From: Omphiscola glabra
Lineage: Eukaryota > Mollusca > Gastropoda > Lymnaeidae
NCBI GenBank assembly: GCA_964017045.1
Contig: OZ024806.1
Location: 8,266,488-8,330,487, forward strand
Direction of reading: 5' to 3'
Length of the DNA stretch: 64,000 bases
In this document: positions 35,387 to 46,806 of the stretch, piece by piece
How positions within the stretch are numbered: the stretch's first letter is position 1
Layout: each line of letters starts with the position of its first letter
Program-made: the position numbers and the translations under genes
Notes under the pieces: model-generated
Databases searched by the model: none
Seen by the model: the letters and a program-made list of their open reading frames with translations, nothing else
Told to the model about the DNA's origin: nothing

Positions 35387-35585
35387 CAGCGGTTCTCAAC
35401 CTGTGGGTCCGCGACACATTTGGGGATCGAACGACCCTTTCACAGAGGTCGACGAAGACCATCGGAAAACACATACACTCTACAGGTATGAAGCAGCGAC
35501 GAAAATAAATTTGTGGTTGGGGGTCGCCCCAACACGAGGAACTGTATTAAAGGGGTCGCGGCATTAGAAAGGTTGAGAACCACTG
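35387..35585 (-). mobile_element. SPIN-like hAT MITE, copy 4
   Basis: 199 bp, begins cagcggttctcaacctgtgg and ends ggttgagaaccactg. Flanking 8-mers atataggg and atatcggg match at 7 of 8. Confidence 0.92.
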
Positions 35586-35593
35586 ATATCGGG

Positions 35594-38190
35594 CAATAAC
35601 ACTTCCAGTTGCATCATAAGATTGAGCGATCTTTGCCGTTTTGTTTCGATGATCGTTAAGAGAAAGGAGATATAGTGTTAAAATTAAGTTGCCCACAGAA
35701 CAGGGTGGATTCAATCAAGAATATGGCAAATACATTGCATTGCTTTAAGGTCCCTGGCGTGCAGTTTATATTATTAAGCCCTGGAAAAAATAAGGGTAAT
35801 TTTTCTTTACAATATATTCCTACAGTGTCATACACTTTCACAAAGGTATAGGCCTATATCGACGTGTCTTTATAATTGTTTTGTAAATTTTAATAATCTC
35901 AAATCTAAAACCATTTTTTAAACCTACAAATATCTGAAGCATTTTGGACCAACGTAAAAAAAACCGAATTGTTTCGTTTTATTTCATTTTTTTTTTCTGT
36001 TGTGGTTTTTTTGGTTTGTAATTTTTGTTGTTGCAGTTTTTATAAAAACCACAGGTTGTTTTTTTGGAACGAGGGTCTATTTGGCCGTGCTGTAGTTTCT
36101 ACTCAATCTTTGACATTAGACACTACCACATTCACCCCCGCCCCTTTTATCTCGTTTACCTGTTGACTGTTCTGTCATCGCCAAAACGTTTCATCCGCAC
36201 TTTACCTGCGTCACACCAGACAGGGAAATGTGCCTTAAACAACAACAAAAACAAAACAAAAAACACACACACAAAAACAGAGGTGAGACGGTGGGGAACA
36301 TGGAAATGAAAGCGCTCCCCACCAAGTAACACACAGCTACACAGGCCTTCGCAGCACTATATAGCAGCTTCGAGTTGGATTGTCACCCATTACCCCCAAG
36401 GAGATCGCTAGCTCAACGTGTCCATATTTTCCTCCCTTAAATTTTGAAGTTAAAGTTTTCAACATAATTGATAAATGTCCTGCTATCTGGCCATATATTT
36501 AATTTGTTTTAATTTTTAAGGAAGCACTCTTCTGACGGCTAAACAAATCTGATGACATTTTTAAAAAAGGAATTTTGTTTTGTATTGTCCAATTTATGAT
36601 ACATAAAAATACGTAAAGCATTGCATGGTCAGTTTAAAAAAAAAAATCAAAGTGAGGCCAACACGCAGAGATCACAACTACACAGGTTAACGTGCACGAG
36701 TTGACGTCACAATGGGAATCTTACAACACACGAGAGGTACTATTTTGTTTCATTTCTTTTATTTTATATTGTGATTTTAGTTTTTTAAAATAAGAATAAA
36801 TATTTCGTTAAATTGGTTGTTCGATTTGTAATGGATGAAGACTAGACTTGTGTAGTTTTTCTATTTCGCCAAGCTTGGAAAAAAGGGGGGGGGGGATGTT
36901 TTGACAGTGGCGTCTTAAGGTGTGCCCACTCTGGGTAGTTGCCCAGGGGCCTGGCACTTCTAGAAGGGGCTCACGCCTCTAGAGGCATCAAGATGCCCCT
37001 TCATTGTTAATGGATATTGAAATACCTTTAGGAAATTTAACTTTCTTTTAAAATAATGGGTGCGAATGGCGGTGCTGTGTGCTGCGTGAACCTCTCACTT
37101 CTGGTACCCGGGTGCTAATAGCCACTGCGTTCATTTTTATTCTCATTGGTGCTAGTTTTAAGAAGAAAATGGTGAATTGGAAAAAAATAAAATTAAAATC
37201 CTTTTTAAAATGATTATAATTTTTGTTAGTGTATTTATTTAATGTTCTCTATTATTATTTTGTGTTGGGGTGGGATGAAATAGTCTGATAGAAACATTGT
37301 TCACAACGCAGGTATCAACCTGGGGCCCACAACGCTTATCCTAAGATTACTCTGTTAGAGAAAGGAAATGGGTTGGGTCTCAGCGCATTACTAATTACTT
37401 TGCCCCGTGGTTCTGATGCTGTTAAGGCGGTCCCGTGTTTTGATCCACGTCATAATTATTTTACTGATTGATTTTTGTTTTTAAAAATGAACAGATGCCC
37501 CCCCCCCCGGGGGCTCTCACAGTGGGTCAGCCGGGCCTCATAATCACCAGGTCCTGAAAATGTGCACTACAATTTTAGAGTCAAACGGCCGCTAATCTTT
37601 CTTGACTCATTACCAGTGTTGAAAAGTCGAAGAAATACATGAGATGTCTTACGTGTAGCTTGATCTGAATTGTTGTACTAATAAGAATATGTATTCCTAT
37701 GCTGAAATTCAACACGGACAATGTAATCACAGCTCATTTCCAGTTACTTAGATCAATAAAAGAATCTTATCTTATTTTATCTAAACCAGGCGATTTGAAT
37801 TTTAATGAATAGGGTTGATACTTGAGAATGTGTTTCATAAACATAAATCATTTTAACTAAAGAAAAGAGGAACCGGAAACACAAACGCCATAGATTTATA
37901 AATAGTTTTGGGGTTTCCCAAAGGTGAACTCATTGCTTAGGTGGGAGACAAATGGCCCTTCTCAAAGAAAGACTTTGTAATTTTTTTCCCTTTTCTTTTC
38001 TGGAAACAACGACTCATAATTATTTTCTCATTTATTCAGCTTATAATTTATAATTACTTGAAATGTTTGCTTTGTGCTGTATCTGTCATATTTTTACTTC
38101 TGTCATTTGGTGTTATTTAGACAACACCACAACAAGCCCCCCGTAAAGACATAGTATCGCAACGTAAATACCAAACTACGATAAATTGAT
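35594..38190. other. Intergenic, possible decayed hAT pieces
   Basis: At 36905 cagtggcgtcttaagg looks like a hAT end, and gccactg near 37126 could be its partner, but the flanks do not match as a target duplication. G/C runs at 36884-36895 and 37498-37508. No supported gene; the region leads into the secreted-protein gene. Confidence 0.4.
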
Positions 38191-38194
38191 ATCT

Positions 38195-38325
38195 TATTTC
38201 AATATCTTGTTTCAATATTTTATTTCAATTTCTTACTTCAAGTTTCTTACTTCAATTTGTTATTTCAATATCTTATTTCAGTATCTTATTTCAATATCTT
38301 ATTTGGATATCTTATTTCACAAACT
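38195..38325. repeat. 13-bp minisatellite upstream of the secreted-protein start codon
   Basis: About nine units of ttcaatatcttat and variants end 10-15 bp before the ATG at 38336. If transcribed it would form the 5' UTR or lie at the promoter. The open frame that extends upstream through it is a by-product of the repeat. Confidence 0.85.
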
Positions 38326-38335
38326 TTTTCATTCC

Positions 38336-41300
38336 ATGACAGTTATTCTCCCGTTGATCATGGTGGCGGCGGCGGCGATGTCCCCTTTCAATCCGTCCTT
38401 GACCTATTGTGAGACTGACCCGGAACTGCAAAGGATGCTGCTTTTCTCGTGCTTCTTGGAGCAAGGCTTTTCCCACGTGGAGAGCGCGTCACTGTTCACC
38501 GTGAACCTTGAGTTCCTGTGTAGGTGGGTACACTGCACCGTGTAGGTGGGCACACTGCACCGTGTAGGTGGGCACACTGCACCGTGTAGGTGGGCACACT
38601 GCACCGTGTAGGTGGGCACACTGCACCGTGTAGGTGGGCACACTGCACCGTGTAGGTGGGCACACTGCACCGTGTAGGTGGGCACACTGCACCGTTGTCA
38701 GTACCATACTAGCCAGATAATACGTGTATCATATCTTCTGTGTAAGTGGGTACACTACACCGTTGTCAATACCATACTAGCCAGATAATACGTGTATCAT
38801 ATCTTCTGTGTATGTGAGTACACTACACCGTTGTCAATACCATACTAGCCAGATAATACGTGTATCATATCTTCTGTGTAGGTGGGTACATTACACCGTT
38901 GTCAGTACCATACTAGCCAGACAATACTTGTGTCATATCTTCTGTGTAAGTGGGTACACTGCACCGTTGTCAATACCATACTAGCCAGATAATACGTGTA
39001 TCATATCTTCTGTGTAGGTGGGTACACTACACAGTTGTCAGTACCATACTAGCCAGATAATACGTGTATCATATCTTCTGTGTAGGTGGGTACACTACAC
39101 CGTTGTCAGTACCATACTAGCCAGATAATACGTGTACCATATCTTCTGTGTAGGTGGGTACATTACACCGTTGTCAGTACCATACTAGCCAGATAATACG
39201 TGTATCATATCTTCTGTGTAGGTGTGTAAAAAAAATCAGAGACTCGCCGACGGGGTGTGGCAAGACATGTCAAGTGCCGTGGGCGCCAATTGAATTGTCA
39301 ATGAGACGGACAAATTTATTTTATGCTTTAAATTTTTTTTTTTTTTTTGCGTATTACTAAGTTTGCCTGTATTGGTTCAAGTAAAATGCGTTATATCCTT
39401 CTACTTATTTTACTTATTACTATAAGGTAAATATTTAAAAAAATTATTATTAGTAGTATTATATAGCGTGGTATTACAAATACTTTTAATAAAATATATT
39501 TATCAAACTTAATATGGGGGTAATTTTAGTTCTTACCCTGAGAGCTATATGTCCTGTGTGTGCCCCCTATAAACAGTATCGTACAGATTAAAGTATACAT
39601 CTCTTTTCATCTGTTTTACGAGTGTACTAAAACATCAACCGTACACACACACACAAAGGGGGGGGGGGAGGAGAGACACCGCTTACCAAAGGGACATAAT
39701 CATTTGGACAACTCTGCCGATCAAATCTATATCTCTCTTTTAATAGGTCTTCATAATAATGATAATATCATTAATATCTCTGTATTTGAACTCGGTGCGC
39801 GTGATTAGCACGGAGCCTTGTGAACATTCAACTCATTGGGGCTGTAATGTTGTTTATAAACCGGTGCTTCATCATGCCTATATGAGTTATTACAAGAGAC
39901 ACGCCTAATCCTTTATTTATATATATATACTAGATAGATATAGCCCACCAAACATTGGTGACAGCAATGCGGGAACTTCCCATCTACTAGATATAGCCCG
40001 CCAAACATTGGCGGCAGCAATGTGTGAACTTCCCATCTACTAGATATAGCCCGCCAAACATTGGCGACAGCAATGCGGGAACTTCCCATCTACTAGATAT
40101 AGCCCGCCAAACTTTGGCGACAGCAATGCGTGAACTTCCCATCTACTAAATATAGCCCGCCAAACATTGGCGACAGCAATGCGTGAACTTCCCATCTACT
40201 AAATATAGCCCGCCAAACATTGGCGACAGCAATGCGTGAACTTCCCATCTACTAGATATAGCCCGCCAAACATTGGCGACAGCAATGCGTGAACTTCCCA
40301 TCTACTAGATATAGCCCGCCAAACATTGGCGACAGCAATGCGGGAACTTCCCATCTACTAAATATAGCCCGCCAAACATTGGCGACAGCAATGCGTGAAC
40401 TTCCCATCTACTAAATATAGCCCGCCAAACATTGGCGACAGCAATGCGTGAACTTCCCATCTACTAAAGTTACTTGACAAAACATGAACTCAAGTAACGC
40501 ACATTTTAGAATGCCGATTTTTGCCACAGCCCTTCCCCATTGATACGTCACTGCACACTTTTTATTATCACGCCCATGAACTATATTAACCCTCTGGAGA
40601 CGTAAAGGCCGATCTATCGAACCAAGGTGCACTGGCGAGAAAGACAAAAGTCCGAGCCATCGGCCCGATAAATCGAGTCTCGTGGATGGCTGGCTTGGCG
40701 TTGTACCAGCCAATCAAATTTATTCTTACGTATTCCTGCACATCTCGGCATTGTAATGGCGGTGTTCTTTGATAGTGAACTAAATTTATTTGTGTGCAGG
40801 AATTTTTTTTTTGTGTGTGTAGTTTCATCGTGAAATTCGAACATGTCTGACAGCGACTTTGATCAAACTGTGCTTAGTGATTTTGATATTCTAGCAGTGA
40901 ATCTGACACTGAAACTGATGAAAACAATCAGGAAATTAATGAAGACTTTCAAATTGAGGGTATTGCTAATGTTGTGAACTCTTGGTTTAGTATAACTAGT
41001 ATTAGGGGTTCCAACTGGACAGAGATTACCCCTCTGAATTTTTAGACACCATAGGTCCTATAAATAATGCACAAGCACCCCAAATGAGTACTTTATGCTA
41101 TTTTTTACACTAAATATCACTCGAATGTTTATGAGAGAGACCAATAGATATGTAGACAAATTTCTTAGTAACATCCAGCTTAAGGTCCCTAGATCATAAA
41201 TGGAGGGGTTGGGGCTGTTACAGTGAACAACTGGAAAATAAGGGGGGAGGGCTGGAAAAGTTGTAGAACCATGTGCCAGAGGTGTCTGAAGGGCCTCCAT

Positions 41301-43705
41301 GGGCCTTGTTTCCCAAAAACATTAGTGTTAGGACTTATTCAGGCTTCATCCATTAAAAATTCACACAATTGCTACAAGTAAGTCATGTTTGTTCTAGGTT
41401 TTTAAAAAAATTGCACGCATAAATTATGCAAATCAGGGTAGCTCATTTGCATAAATGTTGATATTTCAGTTTGATTCATAGAGATTGTATTAGTTTATTC
41501 AATTTCCTACAAGAATATATCTAGTTTTACATATATTAAGGAAATAGTTATTTTTGATAAAAAAAATTTGCAATGTGAGTGCCGAGCTACTAAAAAGTGC
41601 TCCGTCTTTTTGGCACATACACCCCGACAAGGCTCCGTCCTAAGAGGGTTAAATATTCTCTTGTCACAACTCCTTTTATACCGAATATTTATTGCATCAT
41701 ATTTAAATTGAGACAATTTCATTTTACGAAAAGCAACGACTAAAAAAAAATCATTTAGCGTAGTTATCGGGAATTAAATTTGCGTGCAATACGGAAATGG
41801 AAGCAGTCACACCACAAGCGTAAGAGACATTTTTTATGATTTGATATTCGAGTAACATTTTATAAATTATAAAAAAGACTTGCTAATTATAATCTTATTT
41901 CTCCCCCCGCCCCCCCCCCCCCCCCCCGTCATCAGAATGCATGTCGAGTTCATCGATGCCATCAAGTGTCAGATTCGATACCTCAAACGTTGTGCACCGG
42001 AAACAGCGCAGATGGTCCCCAGCGTGGAGTCAACTGGCATACCCAACTACCTCAACGGCGTGTGCACCACTGAAGGTGGGGTCCTCCATCTTAGTAGACT
42101 TCTAAAACAGAATGTACCTTACCTTCTTACTTTCTCGGACGTCGGTGGGGGGGGGGGGGCTGCTCCCTGAGAAACAGTTTATTCTCCATAAAAAAAACAT
42201 ATCACATTGTAATTTCGAAGATTTTGGCAAACCTTCATAATCATCTCCTTGAGACGGGTGGTGACATTAGTGTATACTAAAGTAAGACAGACGTGACATC
42301 AGTGTATACTAAAGTAAGACAGACGTGTCATCAGTGTATACTAAAGTAAGACAGACGTGTCATCAGTGTCCACTAAAGTAAGACAGGCATGACATAGATG
42401 TCAACTAAATTAAGACAGACGTGACATTAAATGTTTTCCATACGTCCAGGTTTCAACGCCACGTGCTATGACGACAGGAAGTCTGACTTGAACGCCTGCA
42501 CGCGCTCCTCACTGCAGCACACGATGCGGCAACTGGGACCCGACCAAGACGTCTGCCACTTGTGAGTTGATCGCGACACATTAAGTACACATTAGGTATA
42601 TATTAAATACACATTAAGTACACATTAAGTATAAATTAACCACACATTAGGTATACATTAAGTACACATTAGGTATACATTAAGTATACATTAGGTATAC
42701 ATTAAGTACACATTAGGTATACATTAAGTACACATTAGGTATACATTTAGTACACATGAGGTAACCTTATGTACACCTTAAGTACACATTAGGTACCACA
42801 TTAAGTACACATTAGGTACACTTAAGTACTGGCTAATTCATTGTCATCGTATACATAACTTTAAGTTTTATTTCGTAGAACTGTTTTTTGATTAGAAATA
42901 GTGGGGCGATTTTTACTTTTCATTGGACACAACTGTGACTATTTTAGGAAAAGGTTTGTCCCCCTTGGTGCACGTTCAGACGTCAAGTAAAGGAACACTC
43001 AAAACAATGCTCTCACGTAAGCTAATCTTGCGCACCGCGCACACGAGAGACGCTCATTTATGTGCACCGATAAAAACTTACATTGAAATTGCATGACCGA
43101 CCTGGTGCAAAAATCATGATTTTTTTTTAAAAAAAATGTGTATATTTTTTAATTGACTTAAAACAACAACACAAACGTCATTCTCCTGATCCAGGGATTT
43201 CCCATGGCACAAAATGCGTATTCACAAATCCTTCATAATTACCGACATTACACCTCTTTTGACACACTACATCCAATTACTATTATAAGGATTTTTAAGT
43301 TGTTTTGACAGTTGTACTGTATATCATTTTCCAGAAAAATTTTCTTTTATTAAAATAAATATCCATAATGAAGAGACCTCATTAAAGTTTAGTTTAAATA
43401 TTTAATTTCTTGTAGTCCTAAGATGGAAACTTTTGTTAGTACATCTTTTTTTCAGCCGTACATAACTATAACATAATGCCACATATCCTTGTTCAGCCGT
43501 ACATATCTATAACATAATGCCACAAATCCTTGTATCAAATTTTTGAGATCTAAACTCAACCCGCCTTTACACTTCCAGCATGGCTGTCCACGCTGCCGAC
43601 TGCGCCAAGACCACACTGGCAGACTGCGGTGAAGTCACAGTGGCTACCGTCGTCAAGTTTCTGCCGTCCACGCGACCTTCGAAATGTCTGACGGGAAGGA
43701 ACTGA
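38336..43705 (+). CDS. Secreted cysteine-rich protein, family unrecognised
   Basis: Four coding exons: 38336-38523, 41936-42075, 42450-42561, 43579-43705; GT-AG introns, codons split across junctions agree (AG/A, G/GT, TT/C); 567 nt, 188 aa. The protein opens with a hydrophobic signal peptide, MTVILPLIMVAAAAMS, so it is probably secreted. The mature part has 12 cysteines (for example in LTYCETD, LFSCF, FLCRMH, IKCQIRYLKRC, NGVCTTEGFNATC, NACTRSS, DVCHF, DCAKTTLADC and SKCLTG), enough for six disulfides, and no transmembrane segment. Exons 2-4 use GC-rich codons against an AT-rich background, which supports real coding. I do not recognise the family. The start is the ATG that directly precedes the signal peptide. 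An additional upstream exon cannot be excluded. Confidence 0.8.
38521..38693. repeat. 22-bp minisatellite repeating the exon 1 splice donor
   Basis: Eight units of tgtaggtgggcacactgcaccg. The first unit contains the real donor TAG/GTGGGT at 38523/38524; each later unit carries an almost identical TAG/GTGGGC. The array therefore duplicates the 5' splice site in tandem. Confidence 0.93.
38694..39230. repeat. 68-bp minisatellite, eight units, in intron 1
   Basis: Units start at 38694, 38762, 38830, 38898, 38966, 39034, 39102 and 39170. Each is gttgtcaataccatactagc, then a middle part, then tgtgtaggtgggtacactac, so the donor-like segment of the 22-bp array is embedded in each unit. The two arrays evidently share an origin. 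Confidence 0.95.
39930..40466. repeat. 53-bp minisatellite, about ten units, in intron 1
   Basis: Unit tactagatatagcccgccaa, then acattggcgacagcaatgcg, then tgaacttcccatc. It contains a 6-bp stem hairpin cgccaa-aca-ttggcg. Variation is light (gggaac against gtgaac; tagat against aaat). Confidence 0.95.
40590..41648 (+). mobile_element. piggyBac-type element, internally deleted
   Basis: Flanked by TTAA (40586-40589 and 41649-41652), the piggyBac target. Ends are ccctctggagacg and, inward from the right, ccctcttaggacg. At 1059 bp it is less than half the length of an autonomous element. It lies in intron 1 of the secreted-protein gene, same strand. Confidence 0.88.
40843..41199 (+). pseudogene. 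Broken piggyBac transposase N-terminal part
   Basis: Starts MSDSDFDQTVLSDFDI, an acidic opening common in piggyBac transposases. A frameshift follows, then ESDTETDENNQEINEDF in another frame. A stop follows at 41041-41043, and then, after a further shift, MRETNRYVDKFLSN, which matches the E-T-N-R-Y signature of the family. It stops at 41197-41199. The catalytic core is missing, so the copy is dead. Confidence 0.85.
42263..42430. repeat. 32-bp minisatellite in intron 2
   Basis: Five units of gtgacatcagtgtatactaa followed by agtaagacagac, with drift in the last two. The array ends about 20 bp before the exon 3 acceptor at 42449, close to where the branch point should be. Confidence 0.92.
42568..42830. 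repeat. 11/22-bp minisatellite in intron 3
   Basis: About 23 units of an 11-bp motif alternating acattaagtac and acattaggtat, starting almost directly after the exon 3 donor at 42562. Each taggta or aaggta-like unit carries a GT that could act as a weak donor. Confidence 0.9.
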
Positions 43706-43834
43706 AGTCACGTGATGGGCGTAGGAGGGACTCTTGCGAAGATAAGAAAAATGGCGCTTTATCAGACGGTCATAAAAGTCTTTATGTTATAGCTGTTATT
43801 TAAGAGTTTAACTTACGATATTGTTGTACAATTT

Positions 43835-43840
43835 AATAAA
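43835..43840 (+). promoter_or_regulatory. Poly(A) signal of the secreted-protein gene
   Basis: AATAAA 130 bp after the stop codon, followed by a T-rich stretch. Fits a short 3' UTR. Confidence 0.65.
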
Positions 43841-45477
43841 TATTTTTCTTCTATTGAGAATGTGGTAGTTGGTTTTTTTTTTATATTAACATGGTGTGCA
43901 GTGATATGTGATGGTGTTTTATTGTGATCAGATCCAATCAACAGAAACACGAGCACAAATAAACACAAACACACACAGTGTGATCAGATCCAAATTTTTA
44001 TGTGATTTATATTAAAATCAACTTTCAGAGACGTGGTTTGTGTCCAAACAAGTGGTATGGGGGGGGGGGGGTAGGGTGTACATCACAACTTCGACACTGC
44101 TAGTCAGATCATCTGGATCTATAATATGATTACATTTTTAAAATTTATTTCTATAAATTCAAAGATATTTCATTTTGACACCCTGTAAGCGGTAGGTTGG
44201 TACTGGGGTGTGTGTGTGTGAAGTGGGGTGTCTGTACTCAGATCTTCATTGTCAACTCCTTGTTTCTACTAGACTGGTTAATGCATCAAAGTTCGTTCAC
44301 ACGTAGTACGTCGTACGAGCACCGCATCAACTCAACTCATATATATCACAATACATATAACTTTAAAAACCTCGTCCACACATGCTTTAATGTCCACAAA
44401 CCCGTGCGTACAAGCGCAGCTCGCTATCAGACAGAAATAAGACACATCCTGCTTGCCAGACGAATAAAAACGTACGTCACAAAGCAGACTAGACACTACG
44501 TCATAATCAGCATAAAGATACGTCACCAAAGTCAAGCGCGGGGAAAAAGCGTTCGCTAACAAATTAATCTCTCAAACACACACCGCGCGTAATCAAACAT
44601 AATAATATTCAGTCGCAACAACTATCAATGAACTCCCCCTACTCGACATCCATCAACCGGATCCGTTTGTGTCCGCGTGCCAGTGGGGAAGTAGGCGCCA
44701 ACTTTGATCAACTGCTCGTTCTTCAACGAGGAGCCCTAACTACGATAAATCTAAGGCCAACCCGGTGCTCCGACTGTCATCAAATAAACGATCTACACCA
44801 GTGCTTCGCGGTAGGCTTCTACAGAAGTCTACATTTTAGGAAAGGTCAACATCACTGTCCATTTCAGGTTTTACAACAACGACAACAAAGGTGTGACGTC
44901 ACAGACTAATCATTACCCCCCCCCCCCCCCCTGCGCATGTCACACTTTCTTAGACATCACTTCCCTTCGGAGCGTGACTTACCTTATGGGACGGGCCCCT
45001 ATTCTAAGTTAAGTTGCACGCTTCTGTGCTAAGTGAACATGTCCAGTGTTGGTGGTAGTCTTGGCAGACGTGTAACAATTGGAGGGCATCTATAAATGAC
45101 GTGTTTTTAATTGGGGGGGGGGAGGGTAGGGCGTCACGATCACTATTTGTAATCACGTTTAATGAGGGGGCTGAATCAAAACTCGGGTTAATGTTCCCCT
45201 CACTCCTACAAAAAAAAAAAAAACCCTTTGCGAAACTTAATTACAACTGCCACGATATCACATCTTATGATTATTCATGTGTTTGTTTGTTTTATTCATG
45301 TGTTCGTGAATTTGTTGATTGATAGCAATTCAGTTTCTTCAAATTTCTAAAACTATAATCATTGTTGTTATTAATCAGTGCCTCAAACCTAGACAGGGGG
45401 AGGGGGGGGGGGGGAGCTAATCATTCAGACAGGAGACAAGTGTGTGATTACGTTTAATAGGAGGAAGTGGCAGAGCC
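43841..45477. other. Intergenic, no gene seen
   Basis: Contains a repeated gtgtgatcagatccaa near 43924 and 43978, G runs at 44060-44071, C run 44917-44932, G runs 45111-45122 and 45396-45414. Around 45086 atctataaatgacgt may be a DNA-transposon end similar to one near 52187. An LTR-like reading of 44.3-44.9 kb was considered and not supported. Confidence 0.45.
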
Positions 45478-45875
45478 TTGTCACGATATTCTTAGGGGCA
45501 TTCAAATGTTTGTCACGATATTCTTAGGGGCATCTAAATGTTTGTGACGATATTCTTAGGGGCATCCAAATGATTGTCACGATATTCTTAGGGGCATCTA
45601 AATGTTTGTCACGATATTCTTAGGGTCATCTAAATGTTTGTCACGATATTCTTGGAGGGCATCTAAATGTTTGTCACGATATTCTTAGAGGGCATCTAAA
45701 TGTTTGTCACGATATTCTTAGAGGGCATCTAAATGTTTGTCACGATATTCTTAGTGGGCATCTAAATGTTTGTCACGATATTCTTAGAGGGCATCTAAAT
45801 GTTTGTCACGATATTCTTAGTGGGCATCTAAATGTTTGTCACGATATTCTTAGGGGCATCTAAATGTTTGTGACG
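45478..45875. repeat. 32-33-bp minisatellite, about twelve units
   Basis: Unit tgtttgtcacgatattctta then ggggcatctaaa. Variants replace gggg with gaggg or gtggg, changing unit length by one base. Confidence 0.95.
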
Positions 45876-46483
45876 TTATTTTTGAGAAATTGGTAACAAG
45901 GGCCGAATTGGGTTTGAGTAAAACTTTTTTTTTTAAAGAATAAGAATGAAAAAAAAAATTACTGACAAGAAATTGTGAGTTTGCATAGAGAGAGAGACAG
46001 ACAGACAGACATATCCCTAAAACCATTATGCAAATAAGTGAAATAATAATCATCGTAAAAATACCGAACACATTGACAAACGTTTAAAGTAAAACCATGT
46101 TTTTATTATTTTATTTAAAATTGTCTTAATTAGTCTTAAATTTTTTTCTGATTTTCCTGGCCGTCTGGAAATAATGTGTGATGGACGTGTGGCTGCTGCG
46201 GATATGACTTTACTATAAAAATATAATTTGTAATATAAATCATTTTTTCCTGAGAAATGGTAGAAATGTTTGTTTTAACATAAAAATACCTTCCTATTAA
46301 GTAAATATTTGTTAAACTCACGACATTTCAGACATCGAATTTTCTTGTCAACCAGCGTTGTTCCTTTTCGTCAAGGAATGGGGAAGACAACTCTCGAAAA
46401 CAAAGTACACAACGATTTAAACGGGTTATCTCTCGGATTAAAAAAAAAAATAAAAATAAAAACTCACAACGTTAAATTGTCAT

Positions 46484-46806
46484 TGATAACATGACTATTC
46501 AAAGTGTCATTGATAACATGACTATTCCAATATGTCATTGAAAACATGACTATTCAATTTTGTCATTGAAAACATGACTATTCAATTTTCTCATTGAAAA
46601 CATGACTATTCAATTTTGTCATTGATAACACAATTGGAATTGTCATTGAAAACAAGACAATTCAAATTTTGTAATTGATAACATAACAATTCAAATTCTC
46701 ATTGATAACATGACAATTGAAATCCTCATTGATAACAGGACTATTCCAAATTGTCATTGAAAACATGACTTTTCAAATTTTATCACTGAAAACATGACTA
46801 TTCAAA
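46484..46806. repeat. 27-28-bp minisatellite, about twelve units
   Basis: Unit tgtcattgataacatgacta then ttcaaatt, with gaaaacatgac variants. More diverged than the 45.5 kb array. Confidence 0.92.

Noticed and set aside
36905..37126. hAT element suggested by cagtggcg and gccactg ends
   Set aside because: Flanking 8-mers match at only 4 of 8 and the inverted repeat stops after seven bases.
38186..38335. Upstream extension of the secreted-protein frame
   Set aside because: It reads the 13-bp minisatellite; a signal peptide starts cleanly at the ATG at 38336.
38404..38707. Minus-strand repetitive peptide frames
   Set aside because: They read the 22-bp array at the splice donor; the plus strand carries the supported exon.
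44197..44930. Possible LTR retrotransposon junction, with a TGGCGCC primer-site-like string on the minus strand
   Set aside because: No LTR ends, no target duplication and no further match to a tRNA end beyond seven bases.
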